Assembly (NCBI RefSeq): GCF_042646385.1
Contig: NZ_JBHRTO010000001.1
Span: 2,790,001-2,854,000 of the forward strand
Reading direction: 5' to 3'
Length of the DNA stretch: 64,000 nt
Source: Cypionkella sinensis
GTDB lineage: Bacteria > Pseudomonadota > Alphaproteobacteria > Rhodobacterales > Rhodobacteraceae
Below the pieces are notes generated by a model. That model ran no database searches, was not told the origin of the DNA, and saw nothing but the letters and a program-made list of their open reading frames with translations. Of the stretch, positions 52,361-60,948 are shown piece after piece (the stretch's first letter is position 1; every line of letters starts with the position of its first letter). The translations under genes and the position numbers were made by a program.

Positions 52361-53797
52361 TCACTCTGCCGCAACCGAGGCCGGTTGTGCCAGATATGCC
52401 AAGATGCTGTCGGCGGCTTCGCGGCCGTCGCGGATCGCCCAGACCACAAGGCTTGCACCGCGCACGATGTCACCTGCGGCGTAGACACCGGGCAGGTTGG
52501 TGGCGTGGGTGCGGAAATCGGCCTTGATCGTGCCCCAGCGGGTGACGGCGAGGTCGGGGACGCCCCAGAGGGTGGGGACGGCTTCGGGTTCAAAGCCGAG
52601 CGCTTGCACGACAAGATCGGCGGGTTCGATATAGTCGGCGCCTTCGATCAGTTCGGGGGTTTGGCGGCCAGAGGAATCCGGCGCGCCGAGGCGCATTTTC
52701 TGCACCATGACGCCTTCAACCGTGGTGCCGCCGGTGAAACCTTTGGGGGCGGAGAGCCAGACGAACTCGACGCCTTCTTCCTCGGCGTTTTGCGTCTCGC
52801 GTTGGCTGCCCGGCATGTTGGCTTTGTCGCGGCGGTAGAGGCATTTCACCGACGTGGCCCCCTGACGGATGGCGGTGCGGACGCAATCCATCGCGGTATC
52901 GCCACCGCCGATGACGACGACGCGCTTGCCCTCGGCGTTCAGCTCGCCGCTGTCAAATTCGGCAACCTCGTCGCCAAAGGATTTGCGGTTGGACGCGGTG
53001 AGATAATCGAGCGCGCGCACGATGCCTTTTGCACCAACACCGGGGGCCTCGATATCACGGGCTTTATAGACACCGGTGGCGATCAGGATGGCGTCATGCT
53101 GGCCACGGATGGCGTCAAACGACAGATCCTCGCCGACCTTGCAGTTCAGCACGAAGGACACGCCGCCGGCCTCAAGCTGTTCGATGCGCTGCATCACCAC
53201 GGGTTTTTCCAGTTTGAAGCCGGGGATGCCGTAGGTGAGCAAGCCGCCTGCGCGGTCGTAGCGGTCATAGACGGTGACTTGCACACCAGCGCGGCGCAAA
53301 ACGTCAGCGGCGGCAAGGCCACCGGGGCCAGCGCCGATGATGCCGACGGATTCCGAGCGTTGCGCGCGGGGGGCGATAGGCTTGACCCAGCCCATTTCCC
53401 AGGCCTTGTCGGTCAGGTATTTCTCGACCGAGCCGATGGTGACGGTGCCATGGCCGGATTGCTCAATCACACAGTTGCCTTCGCAAAGGCGATCCTGCGG
53501 GCAGATGCGACCGCAGATTTCCGGGAAGGTGTTGGTGGCTTGGCTAAGCTCATAGGCTTCTTCCAGACGGCCCTCGGCGGTGAGGCGCAGCCAATCGGGG
53601 ATGTTGTTGTGCAACGGGCAATGCGACTGGCAATAGGGCACGCCGCATTGGCTGCACCGCGAGGCCTGCTCGGCGGCTTTTTCGACCGCGAACTGACGAT
53701 AGATTTCATCGAAATCATGGCTGCGGGTGTCAGCATCGCGCTTGGTGGGCATCTCTTTGCCCAGCGTCACGAATTTCAGCATTTTCTGCCCGGCCAT
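52361..53797 (-). CDS. gltD: Glutamate synthase (NADPH), small subunit
   Basis: A 478-aa flavoprotein with the N-terminal cysteine clusters 'CSQCGVPYCQSHCPL' and 'CGRICPQDRLCEGNC' for two [4Fe-4S] centres, the FAD motif 'GIIGAGPGGLAAADVLRRAG' and the NADPH motif 'VVVIGGGDTAMDCV'. It passes electrons from NADPH to GltB. AAGGGG lies upstream of the ATG. It is the first gene of a four-gene operon (gltD, exported protein, GFA protein, gltB); the region before it carries repeated TGACCTA boxes. Confidence 0.96.
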   Translation of the reverse strand: MAGQKMLKFVTLGKEMPTKRDADTRSHDFDEIYRQFAVEKAAEQASRCSQCGVPYCQSHCPLHNNIPDWLRLTAEGRLEEAYELSQATNTFPEICGRICPQDRLCEGNCVIEQSGHGTVTIGSVEKYLTDKAWEMGWVKPIAPRAQRSESVGIIGAGPGGLAAADVLRRAGVQVTVYDRYDRAGGLLTYGIPGFKLEKPVVMQRIEQLEAGGVSFVLNCKVGEDLSFDAIRGQHDAILIATGVYKARDIEAPGVGAKGIVRALDYLTASNRKSFGDEVAEFDSGELNAEGKRVVVIGGGDTAMDCVRTAIRQGATSVKCLYRRDKANMPGSQRETQNAEEEGVEFVWLSAPKGFTGGTTVEGVMVQKMRLGAPDSSGRQTPELIEGADYIEPADLVVQALGFEPEAVPTLWGVPDLAVTRWGTIKADFRTHATNLPGVYAAGDIVRGASLVVWAIRDGREAADSILAYLAQPASVAAE

Positions 53798-53871
53798 GAT
53801 CTGCCCCTTAGGTGGAATGTCACTGTTGGGCGTTGATACTTTGGAACGGAATCAAATAAAAGTCAGTATGA

Positions 53872-53956
53872 TTGACCTATCTTTCAGTTTTAACGCTGTT
53901 AGGTCAACATTTCTGACGGATCGACTGAAATATAGGTCAGCATTCGTTACCTATAT
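53872..53956. promoter_or_regulatory. Array of TGACCTA boxes upstream of gltD
   Basis: TTGACCTA (53872-53879) and its exact complement TAGGTCAA (53900-53907) form one inverted pair. A further TAGGTCAG (53933-53940) is part of a second perfect repeat ATATAGGT-N11-ACCTATAT (53930-53937, 53949-53956). The spacing suggests cooperative binding of a dimeric regulator that controls glutamate synthase. The regulator is unknown. Confidence 0.55.
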
Positions 53957-54004
53957 CGGGAAAACGAGCCATTTTCTGCTCAATCTCAAGGCGATTCGGG
54001 ATTG

Positions 54005-54799
54005 TCAGGCGAGGATACCCGCAGCCGTTAGCGCCAGCAGCAGGCCGCCGAAGGCGATGCGGTAGATCGCAAAGGCGGTGAATCGGTGGCTGCGGATATA
54101 GGTGAGCAGCCATTTCACCGCGACAAAGGCGGTGATGGTAGAGACAACAAAGGCGATGGCGAGCGAGAGCCAATCGCCCTCTGTGCCGCCGTGGCTAACC
54201 TGTTTCAGCAACTCGTAGCCGCTGGCGGCATACATGGTCGGGATACCGACGAGGAAGGCGAATTCGGTGGCGGCGGCGCGGTTCGAGGTGCCCAGAAGCA
54301 TGGCGACAAAGATCGTGGCGGCAGAGCGCGAGGTGCCGGGGAACACCCCCGCGACGACTTGCGCCAGACCGACAGCGATGGCGACGCGCAGTGTGATGCG
54401 GCTGCTGTCTGGCAGTTTGGCGGCGAAATGCTCGGCCACCAGCATCCAGATGCCACCGATCACCAAGGCCCAAGCGATGGGCTGGATGGTGTCTGGCAGT
54501 TGAAAGCCGAGTTTCTTGACGATCAGGCCGAGGATGGCGGTGATCAGGAAGGCGAGTGTCAGCTTGATCAGGTAATCGCGGTTTTCCGGCACGCGGAAGT
54601 TCAACAGCAGATCCATGATGCGCCGCCAATAGATCAGCGTCACCGCCAGAATCGCCCCAGCCTGAATGACGATATTATAGGTGTCAGACCGCGCACCCAG
54701 CCAGTGTTCGGCCAAAAGAAGATGGCCGGTGCTGGAGATGGGCAGAAACTCGGTAATGCCTTCGATCACGCCAAGCAGGATGTCGCTGAGGTATTGCAT
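54005..54799 (-). CDS. uppP: Undecaprenyl-diphosphatase
   Basis: A 264-aa polytopic membrane enzyme (BacA/UppP family) that dephosphorylates undecaprenyl diphosphate to recycle the carrier for peptidoglycan and surface glycans. The family motifs are present: 'GVIEGITEFLPISSTGHLLLAEHW' (split here as IEGITEFLPISST and GHLLLAEHW, with the essential Glu residues and Ser) and 'PGTSRSAATI' with its Arg. About eight helices are predicted from the hydrophobicity of the sequence. It lies 18 bases after the NDUFA9-like gene and is probably co-transcribed with it. Confidence 0.95.
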   Translation of the reverse strand: MQYLSDILLGVIEGITEFLPISSTGHLLLAEHWLGARSDTYNIVIQAGAILAVTLIYWRRIMDLLLNFRVPENRDYLIKLTLAFLITAILGLIVKKLGFQLPDTIQPIAWALVIGGIWMLVAEHFAAKLPDSSRITLRVAIAVGLAQVVAGVFPGTSRSAATIFVAMLLGTSNRAAATEFAFLVGIPTMYAASGYELLKQVSHGGTEGDWLSLAIAFVVSTITAFVAVKWLLTYIRSHRFTAFAIYRIAFGGLLLALTAAGILA

Positions 54800-54817
54800 G
54801 GCGATTCCCTCGGGCGA

Positions 54818-55801
54818 TCAGGCTTTCTTGAGGTTCTTGGCCGATTCCTTGATCGCGGCATATTGGCCCGAGGGGCGGTAGCGCCACAGATATTCCGGGA
54901 TCACCGAAGCGTAATCGGTGGCGGGGATGCCCAGATCGGCCAAGGTTTTGGCACCAGGGGCGACGACGTTGTCGCTGCGCAGCGAGGCGACTTGATCGCG
55001 GGTGATCATGCTGTTCTTGAAGATACCGCCGGTCGCGAAGGATGCGAAATCCAGCAGGCTGGCCGGGATCAAAGCGATGGGAAACGGCAAGTTCAGCACC
55101 AGACGGCGGCGACGGATCACGCCAAGCATCTTGGTGATGATGTCGCGGAAGCTTTCGGCATCGGGGCCGCCAAGCTCATAGATGCCCGTCGCCTCACCCA
55201 GAATGCCTTTGACGGCGGCTTGCGCGACATCATCGACATAAACCGGCTGGAACTTGGTCTGCGCGCCGACCAAAGGCAGGATCGGCCCAAGACGCGACAT
55301 CGCACCAAAGCGGTTGAAGAAGCCGTCCTCGTTGCCGAAAATTACCGAGGGGCGCAGGATCATGGCTGTCGGATAGGCAGCAAGAATGGCAGCCTCGCCC
55401 TCGCCCTTGGATTGCGCGTAAAGGCTGGCACCGTTCACATCGGCCCCGATGGCCGAGATATGCACCAAGCTTGCAATGCCTTGCTGTGCGGCCAGACGCG
55501 CGATGCGGCCAGCGCCTTCGGACTGCACGGCGGCGAAATTGTTCTTGCCGCCACGATCAAAGGTGCCGACGCAGTTCACCACCGCATCTGCCCCGGCCAT
55601 CGCGGCCAGCACCGAAGCATCATCGCGGATGTTGCAGAACACAGGCTCGACCTGACCCGGTGTGCCGTAGGGTTTGACAAACAAAGCCTCATTCGGGCGG
55701 CGGCAGGCGACGCGGACGCGCCAGCCCTGTTTCGCCATCCGGCGCGCAATGTAGCGGCCAACGAAACCCGATCCGCCGTAGATCGTGACAAGCTTGCTCA
55801 T
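54818..55801 (-). CDS. NAD(P)-binding epimerase-like protein, NDUFA9/complex I family
   Basis: A 327-aa atypical short-chain dehydrogenase with the NAD(P) motif 'VTIYGGSGFVGRYIARRMAKQG' (split as YGGSGFVGRYIA), 'VNCVGTF' and 'SLYAQSKGEGEAAI'. This matches the complex I NDUFA9-like group common in alphaproteobacteria. Mitochondrial NDUFA9 is an accessory subunit of complex I; the bacterial forms have an unproven role in respiration or quinone handling. It is directly upstream of uppP. Confidence 0.85.
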   Translation of the reverse strand: MSKLVTIYGGSGFVGRYIARRMAKQGWRVRVACRRPNEALFVKPYGTPGQVEPVFCNIRDDASVLAAMAGADAVVNCVGTFDRGGKNNFAAVQSEGAGRIARLAAQQGIASLVHISAIGADVNGASLYAQSKGEGEAAILAAYPTAMILRPSVIFGNEDGFFNRFGAMSRLGPILPLVGAQTKFQPVYVDDVAQAAVKGILGEATGIYELGGPDAESFRDIITKMLGVIRRRRLVLNLPFPIALIPASLLDFASFATGGIFKNSMITRDQVASLRSDNVVAPGAKTLADLGIPATDYASVIPEYLWRYRPSGQYAAIKESAKNLKKA

Positions 55802-55969
55802 GCGTAACCCCTTTGGCCGCCGATGTGGTTGCTGCCTGAATAATCTGACCGGGCCACAGCGGCAAGTCTAATGCGGCAAGTCCATTCACCGCGACAGATT
55901 TTCCAGATTTTTCGTTTTGCCCCTGTTGACTCCCCCCAACGGCGCGGCTACATCGCCCCCACGACACTT

Positions 55970-56054
55970 GCCCTGGTGGCGGAATTGGTAGACGCGCTGG
56001 TTTCAGGTACCAGTGTTGCAAGACGTGGAGGTTCGAGTCCTCTCCTGGGCACCA
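55970..56054 (+). tRNA. tRNA-Leu (anticodon CAG)
   Basis: This is an 85-nt class II tRNA with encoded CCA. The acceptor stem is GCCCTGG/CCTGGGC, with one U-U pair at position 5. The D-arm contains GGAATTGGTAGACG, the anticodon stem-loop is CTGGT-TTCAGGT-ACCAG, there is a long variable arm (TGTTGCAAGACG), and the T-arm is GGAGG-TTCGAGT-CCTCT. Confidence 0.97.
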
Positions 56055-56066
56055 AGTCTTACAGAA

Positions 56067-56104
56067 AACCCCGCAGCTTGATTGCTGCGGGGTTTCTTGT
56101 TTTC
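56067..56104 (+). terminator. Terminator of tRNA-Leu
   Basis: AACCCCGCAG / CTGCGGGGTT form a 10-bp stem around CTTGATTG, followed by TCTTGTTTTC. It ends the tRNA transcript before the RTX gene. Confidence 0.85.
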
Positions 56105-56196
56105 GTCACCCGGACGGCGAGGCAGCTTTGAATTGACTTGCAAATGCGACCTTCTAAGCATTGATCAACAGATGATTTTGTCTTTGGAGTCCGAGT

Positions 56197-57918
56197 ATGC
56201 CGCGCCCCGTTTTTCTAGGCCGCCCGATCCCGACAGCCACAAACCCGATTTCTGATGAAGTGGGCGGCGGCATCGGCCTTGGGAATGGCAACGTGCTGGC
56301 CTTTTGGCAGCAAGACCGGATGGAGGGGCATACCCCCGTTTCGGAAGGGTTCAAGATACGGATCATCGACAGCGTTGTGGGCACCGTTGGCGCTGAGATC
56401 ACGCTTGATCTTGGCGCTGAAAGCGCGCGTTCTACGTTGCCCGAGGTCGTGGCACTGGCGAATGGCAATTTTGTGGTGTCGTGGACAAGCCTCTATGTGG
56501 CTGGCGTGGGCGTGCATGCGTTGTTTCGGATGTTTGATGCGCAGGGCACGGCTTTGACGCCGGTAACACAGGCCGATCCGGTTAGCGGGGGGAACGGGTC
56601 TGACGGGCTGGATATCACCGCGCTTTCAAACGGCGGGTTCGTTGCGGCATGGGGACAATATCACAACAGGTCTTACGAGTGCTACGCGCAGACGTATGAC
56701 GCCAGCGGAGTCGCCGTCTCGCCGGTGGTGCAGTTGAACGCCTTTGTCCGGGGTTCACAAGGTTATCCCGAGATACAGGCCTTGGAGGGCGGCGGATTTG
56801 TTGCTGTCTGGACCGATCAGGGCGGCCCTTACAGTTTGGTTGATGGCGCTTCGCAAGTGGCGCGGCTGTTTCAGGCCGATGGCACGCCGATTTCCGCACC
56901 GTTCCGGGTGAACCAAAGCATCAATGGCAGCCATGATATAAGCCATGCGCTTGCCGTAACAGTGCTTGCGGGTGGCAATATCGCGATGGTGTGGCAGCAT
57001 AGCGTCGATACAACAGATGGCTTGGGTCGCACCATCGACACAATCGTAACGCGCGTTTTCAGCAGCACCGGCGCGGCCGTTACGCCAGAGACGGAGATTT
57101 CTGTCGCGGCGGCGGGTATGTCACCGGTAAATCCCACCATCACCGCGTTGCAAGACGGCCGGTTCATCACGGCCTGGACAGAATATACCTTTAACTCTGA
57201 CTTGAATGAAAGGTTCACCCATGTCGTTGCACGGATCATTGGTGCGGACGGCAGCACGGCTGAGGCGCCTTTCATCGTTGAGCAGGCTGCCGCGAACTGG
57301 GCAACCAGCCCTACCGTTTCAACGCTTGCCGATGGGCGTGTGTCAATCACATATTCTGTTCAGGCTGGGCCATTTGACCGCCCTGATCTGCTGACCCAGA
57401 TCATTGATCCCCGACTTGCGGCGGTAGATCTTCACGGCAAAAATGGCGATGAGCATATGCTTGGCACACGTTTTAACGATAGCATCGCTGGCGGTCTGGG
57501 AGCGGACCGATTGAACGGTGGGGCTGGTAACGATCGCCTGCTTGGTGAGGCTGGGAATGACGTTTTGACCGGTGGCTTGGGTAACGATCTAATCTATGGC
57601 GGTTATGGCTACGACAGGCTGTCGGGGGGTGCTGGGCGCGATACGCTTGTAGGTGGCGCGAACAATGACGTGCTGACGGGCGGAGCAGATCGCGATAACT
57701 TCGTGTTTCAAGCAGGAAGCGGCGCAGATCGCATCACCGATTTCGACCCCAGTCAGGACATATTGAACTTTCGCGGCCTGCATTTCGCAAATGCGGACGA
57801 AGCATTGGCCGCGTTTTCACAAACGGCCGATGGCGCGTTGTTTTCGTATCAAGGTGTCACCGTTCTGCTCAGCGGGATTGATGTCACGCAGTTGGATGCA
57901 TCGCTGCTGTTTATCTGA
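56197..57918 (+). CDS. RTX calcium-binding repeat protein, secreted
   Basis: A 573-aa protein without a Sec signal. Residues about 15-405 hold repeating units of the form 'LPEVVALANGNFVVSWTS', 'GLDITALSNGGFVAAWGQ' and 'YPEIQALEGGGFVAVWTD', probably a beta-propeller. Residues about 418-500 contain RTX nonapeptides ('GGAGNDRLLGEAGNDVLTGG'). The C-terminal segment 'RITDFDPSQDILNFRG' and the tail resemble type I secretion targets of this group. The function is probably extracellular adhesion or matrix; no enzymatic motif is seen. It follows the tRNA terminator and is a single gene. No type I transporter gene is in the window. Confidence 0.8.
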   Translation: MPRPVFLGRPIPTATNPISDEVGGGIGLGNGNVLAFWQQDRMEGHTPVSEGFKIRIIDSVVGTVGAEITLDLGAESARSTLPEVVALANGNFVVSWTSLYVAGVGVHALFRMFDAQGTALTPVTQADPVSGGNGSDGLDITALSNGGFVAAWGQYHNRSYECYAQTYDASGVAVSPVVQLNAFVRGSQGYPEIQALEGGGFVAVWTDQGGPYSLVDGASQVARLFQADGTPISAPFRVNQSINGSHDISHALAVTVLAGGNIAMVWQHSVDTTDGLGRTIDTIVTRVFSSTGAAVTPETEISVAAAGMSPVNPTITALQDGRFITAWTEYTFNSDLNERFTHVVARIIGADGSTAEAPFIVEQAAANWATSPTVSTLADGRVSITYSVQAGPFDRPDLLTQIIDPRLAAVDLHGKNGDEHMLGTRFNDSIAGGLGADRLNGGAGNDRLLGEAGNDVLTGGLGNDLIYGGYGYDRLSGGAGRDTLVGGANNDVLTGGADRDNFVFQAGSGADRITDFDPSQDILNFRGLHFANADEALAAFSQTADGALFSYQGVTVLLSGIDVTQLDASLLFI

Positions 57919-57976
57919 GACGCGGCCACGCGCTTTTGGGACTAGGGCGCTTGACGGTCTGGGGGTGTCTTGCAAA

Positions 57977-59365
57977 TCACACCACTGCGATTTCGGCGGC
58001 CAACCCCGCCACCTGTTCGCGGATGTCGGGGATGGCGGTGATTTCCCAGAAGGCGGCGCGGGAGGCGGGGCCGATGACGTGGATGCGCGGGCTGGTGCTG
58101 CCATCTGCGCGGATCAGGCGGCAGTGGGCATCGACCTCGAGCCCGATGCGCAAGGGGTCGATGCGGGCGGCTTTTTGCGCCAGCAGGCTTTTCACCAAGG
58201 GCGTTGCGTTTTGTTCGGGGTCGCGGCGGATGCCACGGCAATCAATGATGCGGGCGGCGGCGATGGCCTCGCTGTCTGCACTGCCAAAGGGGCGGACATA
58301 GGCGAAGAATCCACCCTCGGCGCGCGGCACGGCATCCTGAAAGGCGGCTTTGCGAATGATCAGTTGGCCGTCCAGAATGGCTTGATGCACGGCGGCTTGT
58401 GACTGTGGCGGGATGCGGTGGCGATGCACGTCCCACCACGTCGCCCCGTGGCGCAGGAAGCGGGCGCGCTCGGGCGTCGGCAGGCTGCGCCACAGGGTTG
58501 CGACATGCGGGCGGATGCCATCGACGGCATCGCGCCACGTGCCGCCTTGCGCGATGGCGGCACGGGTCAGACCGCGCGCCCAAGCCAGCAGGGCAGAGGC
58601 CGTGGCCCCGCGCGGCAGGTGTTTGGCGTCAAGCTGCATCGGTTTGGTGGCGGTGTGATCCCGCGGCAGCAGGCCCCGGCGGGACAGTGACAGGATCGGC
58701 CCGGTGTGGCCCGAGCGCAGGATGGTCAGCACCTGATCGACCATCGACAGGCCCGATCCGATGATGATGATGCGCGATTGCGGCGGCGGGGGTTCCTGCG
58801 GGCTCCACGCGTCGGTCAACGGCCATTCGCGGGCCTGATCGGGCACGACATGGCCGGTTGCCAGCACGGCCCGGTCGGCGCGCAGGGATTGGCCATCGGC
58901 CAGATGCAGGGCGACGCCCTCGGTGGTTTCGGCGAGATCGGTGACGTTCTGGTAGATGCGGATCAGCCGGGGATCGGCATCCCACTCGGCCAGCAATGCG
59001 CCCAGATAGCTGCCATAGGTGGCACGGCTGACAAAGCCCTGATCGCTGACCGTGGTGTCATGATAGCGTTGCAGCCATGCGTGGAAGTGCTGCGGATCAT
59101 CGGGAAAGCCGCTCATGTTATGGACGCGGGTGTTCAGCAGATGCTCGGGGTCGATGGTGCTGTAGGCGATGCCCGCACCCATCGCGCCCGTGCGCTCGAT
59201 CAGGGTAACGCGGGCGGTGTCGGGGTGACGCAGCAAATGCACCGCCATCAGCACACCACTCGCCCCACCGCCGATGATGGCGACATGCGCGCCTTTCGGC
59301 GGACCAGAGGACAGGTTGGCCGGCGTTGTGGCGGCGGTGGAGGGCGGGATGAACAGATCGTTCAT
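57977..59365 (-). CDS. FAD/NAD(P)-binding protein (COG4529 type)
   Basis: A 462-aa flavoprotein of the HI0933/YdhS-like FAD-NAD(P)-binding family: 'HVAIIGGGASGVLMAVHLL', 'AVLATGHVVPDQAREWP' and 'RIIIIGSGLSMVDQVLTIL' give two dinucleotide-binding sites. Members resemble N-hydroxylating mono-oxygenases, but the substrate of this group is not known. The start codon overlaps the stop of the 50-aa membrane protein gene (ATGA), so the two are coupled. It converges with the RTX gene at 57918. Confidence 0.82.
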   Translation of the reverse strand: MNDLFIPPSTAATTPANLSSGPPKGAHVAIIGGGASGVLMAVHLLRHPDTARVTLIERTGAMGAGIAYSTIDPEHLLNTRVHNMSGFPDDPQHFHAWLQRYHDTTVSDQGFVSRATYGSYLGALLAEWDADPRLIRIYQNVTDLAETTEGVALHLADGQSLRADRAVLATGHVVPDQAREWPLTDAWSPQEPPPPQSRIIIIGSGLSMVDQVLTILRSGHTGPILSLSRRGLLPRDHTATKPMQLDAKHLPRGATASALLAWARGLTRAAIAQGGTWRDAVDGIRPHVATLWRSLPTPERARFLRHGATWWDVHRHRIPPQSQAAVHQAILDGQLIIRKAAFQDAVPRAEGGFFAYVRPFGSADSEAIAAARIIDCRGIRRDPEQNATPLVKSLLAQKAARIDPLRIGLEVDAHCRLIRADGSTSPRIHVIGPASRAAFWEITAIPDIREQVAGLAAEIAVV

Positions 59366-59514
59366 AGCAGGCCTATAGTGATCAGGCTGACGATGGTGAT
59401 CGCTAGCAGGCCGGTGGCCGCCCAGAGATGGCCGGGTGCGGGGGGTGTGACAACATCGGTGTCTTGGTGGGCAAGGTAGGCTTCAAGACCGGGATCATAA
59501 CCGCAGTAGAACAT
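59362..59514 (-). CDS. Small membrane protein, 50 aa
   Basis: A 50-residue open frame: MFYCGYDPGLEAYLAHQ, then a Pro-rich linker (VVTPPAPGH), then one hydrophobic helix (LWAATGLLAITIVSLITIGLL). AGGAG sits six bases before the ATG. The start overlaps the upstream hydrolase gene by 20 bases and the stop overlaps the flavoprotein start, exactly as expected for a real coupled gene. It may anchor the flavoprotein or hydrolase at the membrane. Function unknown. Confidence 0.7.
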   Translation of the reverse strand: MFYCGYDPGLEAYLAHQDTDVVTPPAPGHLWAATGLLAITIVSLITIGLL

Positions 59515-60100
59515 CGGTATCTCCTATCGCTGGGGGGAAAGGCTGAGGGTGCCGCGCGGGGCGGGCCAAGCGCGGGGCGGATTGCAGCAGCAGATCATCG
59601 CGCAGGATTTTGCCGAGTGGCCAGGGGCCAAAGCCTGAGACGACGTTGATGTGCCCGGCAAAGCCAAGGTCCACCAGATCGGCGCGCCATGCCGTTGCCA
59701 GATGGCGGGCGCGGTGGAAGCGCATCCACGGATCGTTGCGGCTGGCGACAACGGTAGCGGGGATGTGTAGTGGCGTTTCGCGGATGGGCGCGAAGGATTG
59801 GATGCGCGGTTGGCCTGCGGGTTCAGCCGGGGCGACCAACAGGGCCGCGCGGGCGTTGAGTTGTGGCCAAGCTGTCAGCACACGGGCAATCAGCACAGCG
59901 CCAAGGCTATGGCCAACCAGAACGGCGCCGGGGTGGCGCAGGATGCTGCCTGCCAGTTCAGCCTCCCACCGGGCCGGATCGGGGCGGGCGGGGTCGGACA
60001 GATCGACCATCAGCGCATCAGGGTCCGTTGCAGCCCACCAATCTTGCCAATGCGGTGCGGGCGATCCATCCAGACCGGGAACCAGAAGCGTTTTCACCAT
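59495..60100 (-). CDS. Alpha/beta hydrolase, RBBP9/YdeN family
   Basis: A 201-aa serine hydrolase of the RBBP9 type: 'TLLVPGLDGSPAPHWQDWWA' opening, the nucleophile motif 'VGHSLGAVL', a later 'SRNDPWM' with the catalytic Asp, and 'GHINVVSGFGPWPLG' with the His. All triad residues can be assigned. The substrate is unknown for nearly all bacterial members. It is the first gene of a three-gene operon with the small membrane protein and the flavoprotein; GAGG lies five bases before the ATG. Confidence 0.83.
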   Translation of the reverse strand: MVKTLLVPGLDGSPAPHWQDWWAATDPDALMVDLSDPARPDPARWEAELAGSILRHPGAVLVGHSLGAVLIARVLTAWPQLNARAALLVAPAEPAGQPRIQSFAPIRETPLHIPATVVASRNDPWMRFHRARHLATAWRADLVDLGFAGHINVVSGFGPWPLGKILRDDLLLQSAPRLARPARHPQPFPPAIGDTDVLLRL

Positions 60101-60201
60101 AGCGGCCTCGCTGTGTTGCTTCTGATTACTCTATCAAACTAATCGTGATTTATTTTTCCAAAGTTCCGGGGCGCGGGGGAAATTTCTTCTGCGCAAGCGG
60201 C

Positions 60202-60224
60202 GGCGCGCGGCAGTTCCGCGCGCC
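60202..60224. terminator. Terminator-like hairpin after the RraA gene
   Basis: GGCGCGCGG-CAGTT-CCGCGCGCC is a 9-bp perfect stem, just past the RraA stop codon and before the hydrolase operon promoter. A T-tract is missing, so it may act together with Rho. Confidence 0.45.
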
Positions 60225-60242
60225 TGCTGATTCTGGATGGGT

Positions 60243-60896
60243 TCAGTCGAGCCTGAAGATGCTGCTGACCGGATCACCTGCGGCCAGACGGCGGCTCCAT
60301 TCGGCCTCTAGCCGCAGTTTGGCCTCGGCAACGTCGATCAGTTCGGCAAGACTGGTCACGGGAAGAGCGACAAGGCCATCGTCGTCGCCCAAGATCAGAT
60401 CACCGGGTTGCACGACAATGCCGCCAAAGCTGACGGGAACATTGACTGCGCCATGGTCGGCTCCGGTCGGGCCACGCGGGGTGATCGCTCGGCTGTAGAC
60501 GGCGAAGTTATCCAGACCGGCAAGGGTGCCCGTGTCGCGAATAGCACCGTCGCAGACAATGCCCGCCGCGCCTTGGGTGTGGAGTTGTCCTCCCAGAACG
60601 TCGCCGATCATCGCATGTGCGGCATGGCCTGCGGCGGCGATTACCAAGACCTGTCCCGCGCCGGTTTGGCCGATGGCATGCAGCACCGCGCCGAAATCGG
60701 GGGCGGTGCAGTGGACGGTGACAGCGCGGGCGCAGAGGCGGGGTTGTTGGCCTGCGGGGCGCAGGGGGCGGATCAGCGGGCTGATTTGCTGCGTGGGGAC
60801 CAGATCAACCGCCACCGAGACAGGGATGCGCTGCCAGCGGGCCAGCAGCTCGTGTGGTATGGCGTCAAGCGTTGGATTGGCTTGTGTGACGGGCAT
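60243..60896 (-). CDS. RraA family protein (putative aldolase/decarboxylase)
   Basis: A 217-aa protein of the RraA/HMG-CHA aldolase superfamily. The family block 'IVCDGAIRDTGTLAGLDNFAVYSR' (short form: VCDGAIRD) carries the Arg and Asp that bind pyruvate and metal in the aldolases, and 'GDVLGGQL' gives the upstream Gly-rich loop. It could be a 4-carboxy-4-hydroxy-2-oxoadipate-type aldolase or an oxaloacetate decarboxylase; regulatory RraA (RNase E inhibitor) function is less likely in a catabolic cluster. The start at 60896 follows AAGGA by six bases. Confidence 0.82.
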   Translation of the reverse strand: MPVTQANPTLDAIPHELLARWQRIPVSVAVDLVPTQQISPLIRPLRPAGQQPRLCARAVTVHCTAPDFGAVLHAIGQTGAGQVLVIAAAGHAAHAMIGDVLGGQLHTQGAAGIVCDGAIRDTGTLAGLDNFAVYSRAITPRGPTGADHGAVNVPVSFGGIVVQPGDLILGDDDGLVALPVTSLAELIDVAEAKLRLEAEWSRRLAAGDPVSSIFRLD

Positions 60897-60948
60897 GTGC
60901 TGTCCTTGAGTAGTGGGCCAGCCGCCGGGGTGGCGGCTGGCTGATGGG

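Noticed and set aside
55970..57918. Genomic island inserted at tRNA-Leu
   Set aside because: No integrase, and no repeat of the tRNA 3' end was found downstream in the window. Base use of the RTX gene is not clearly foreign.
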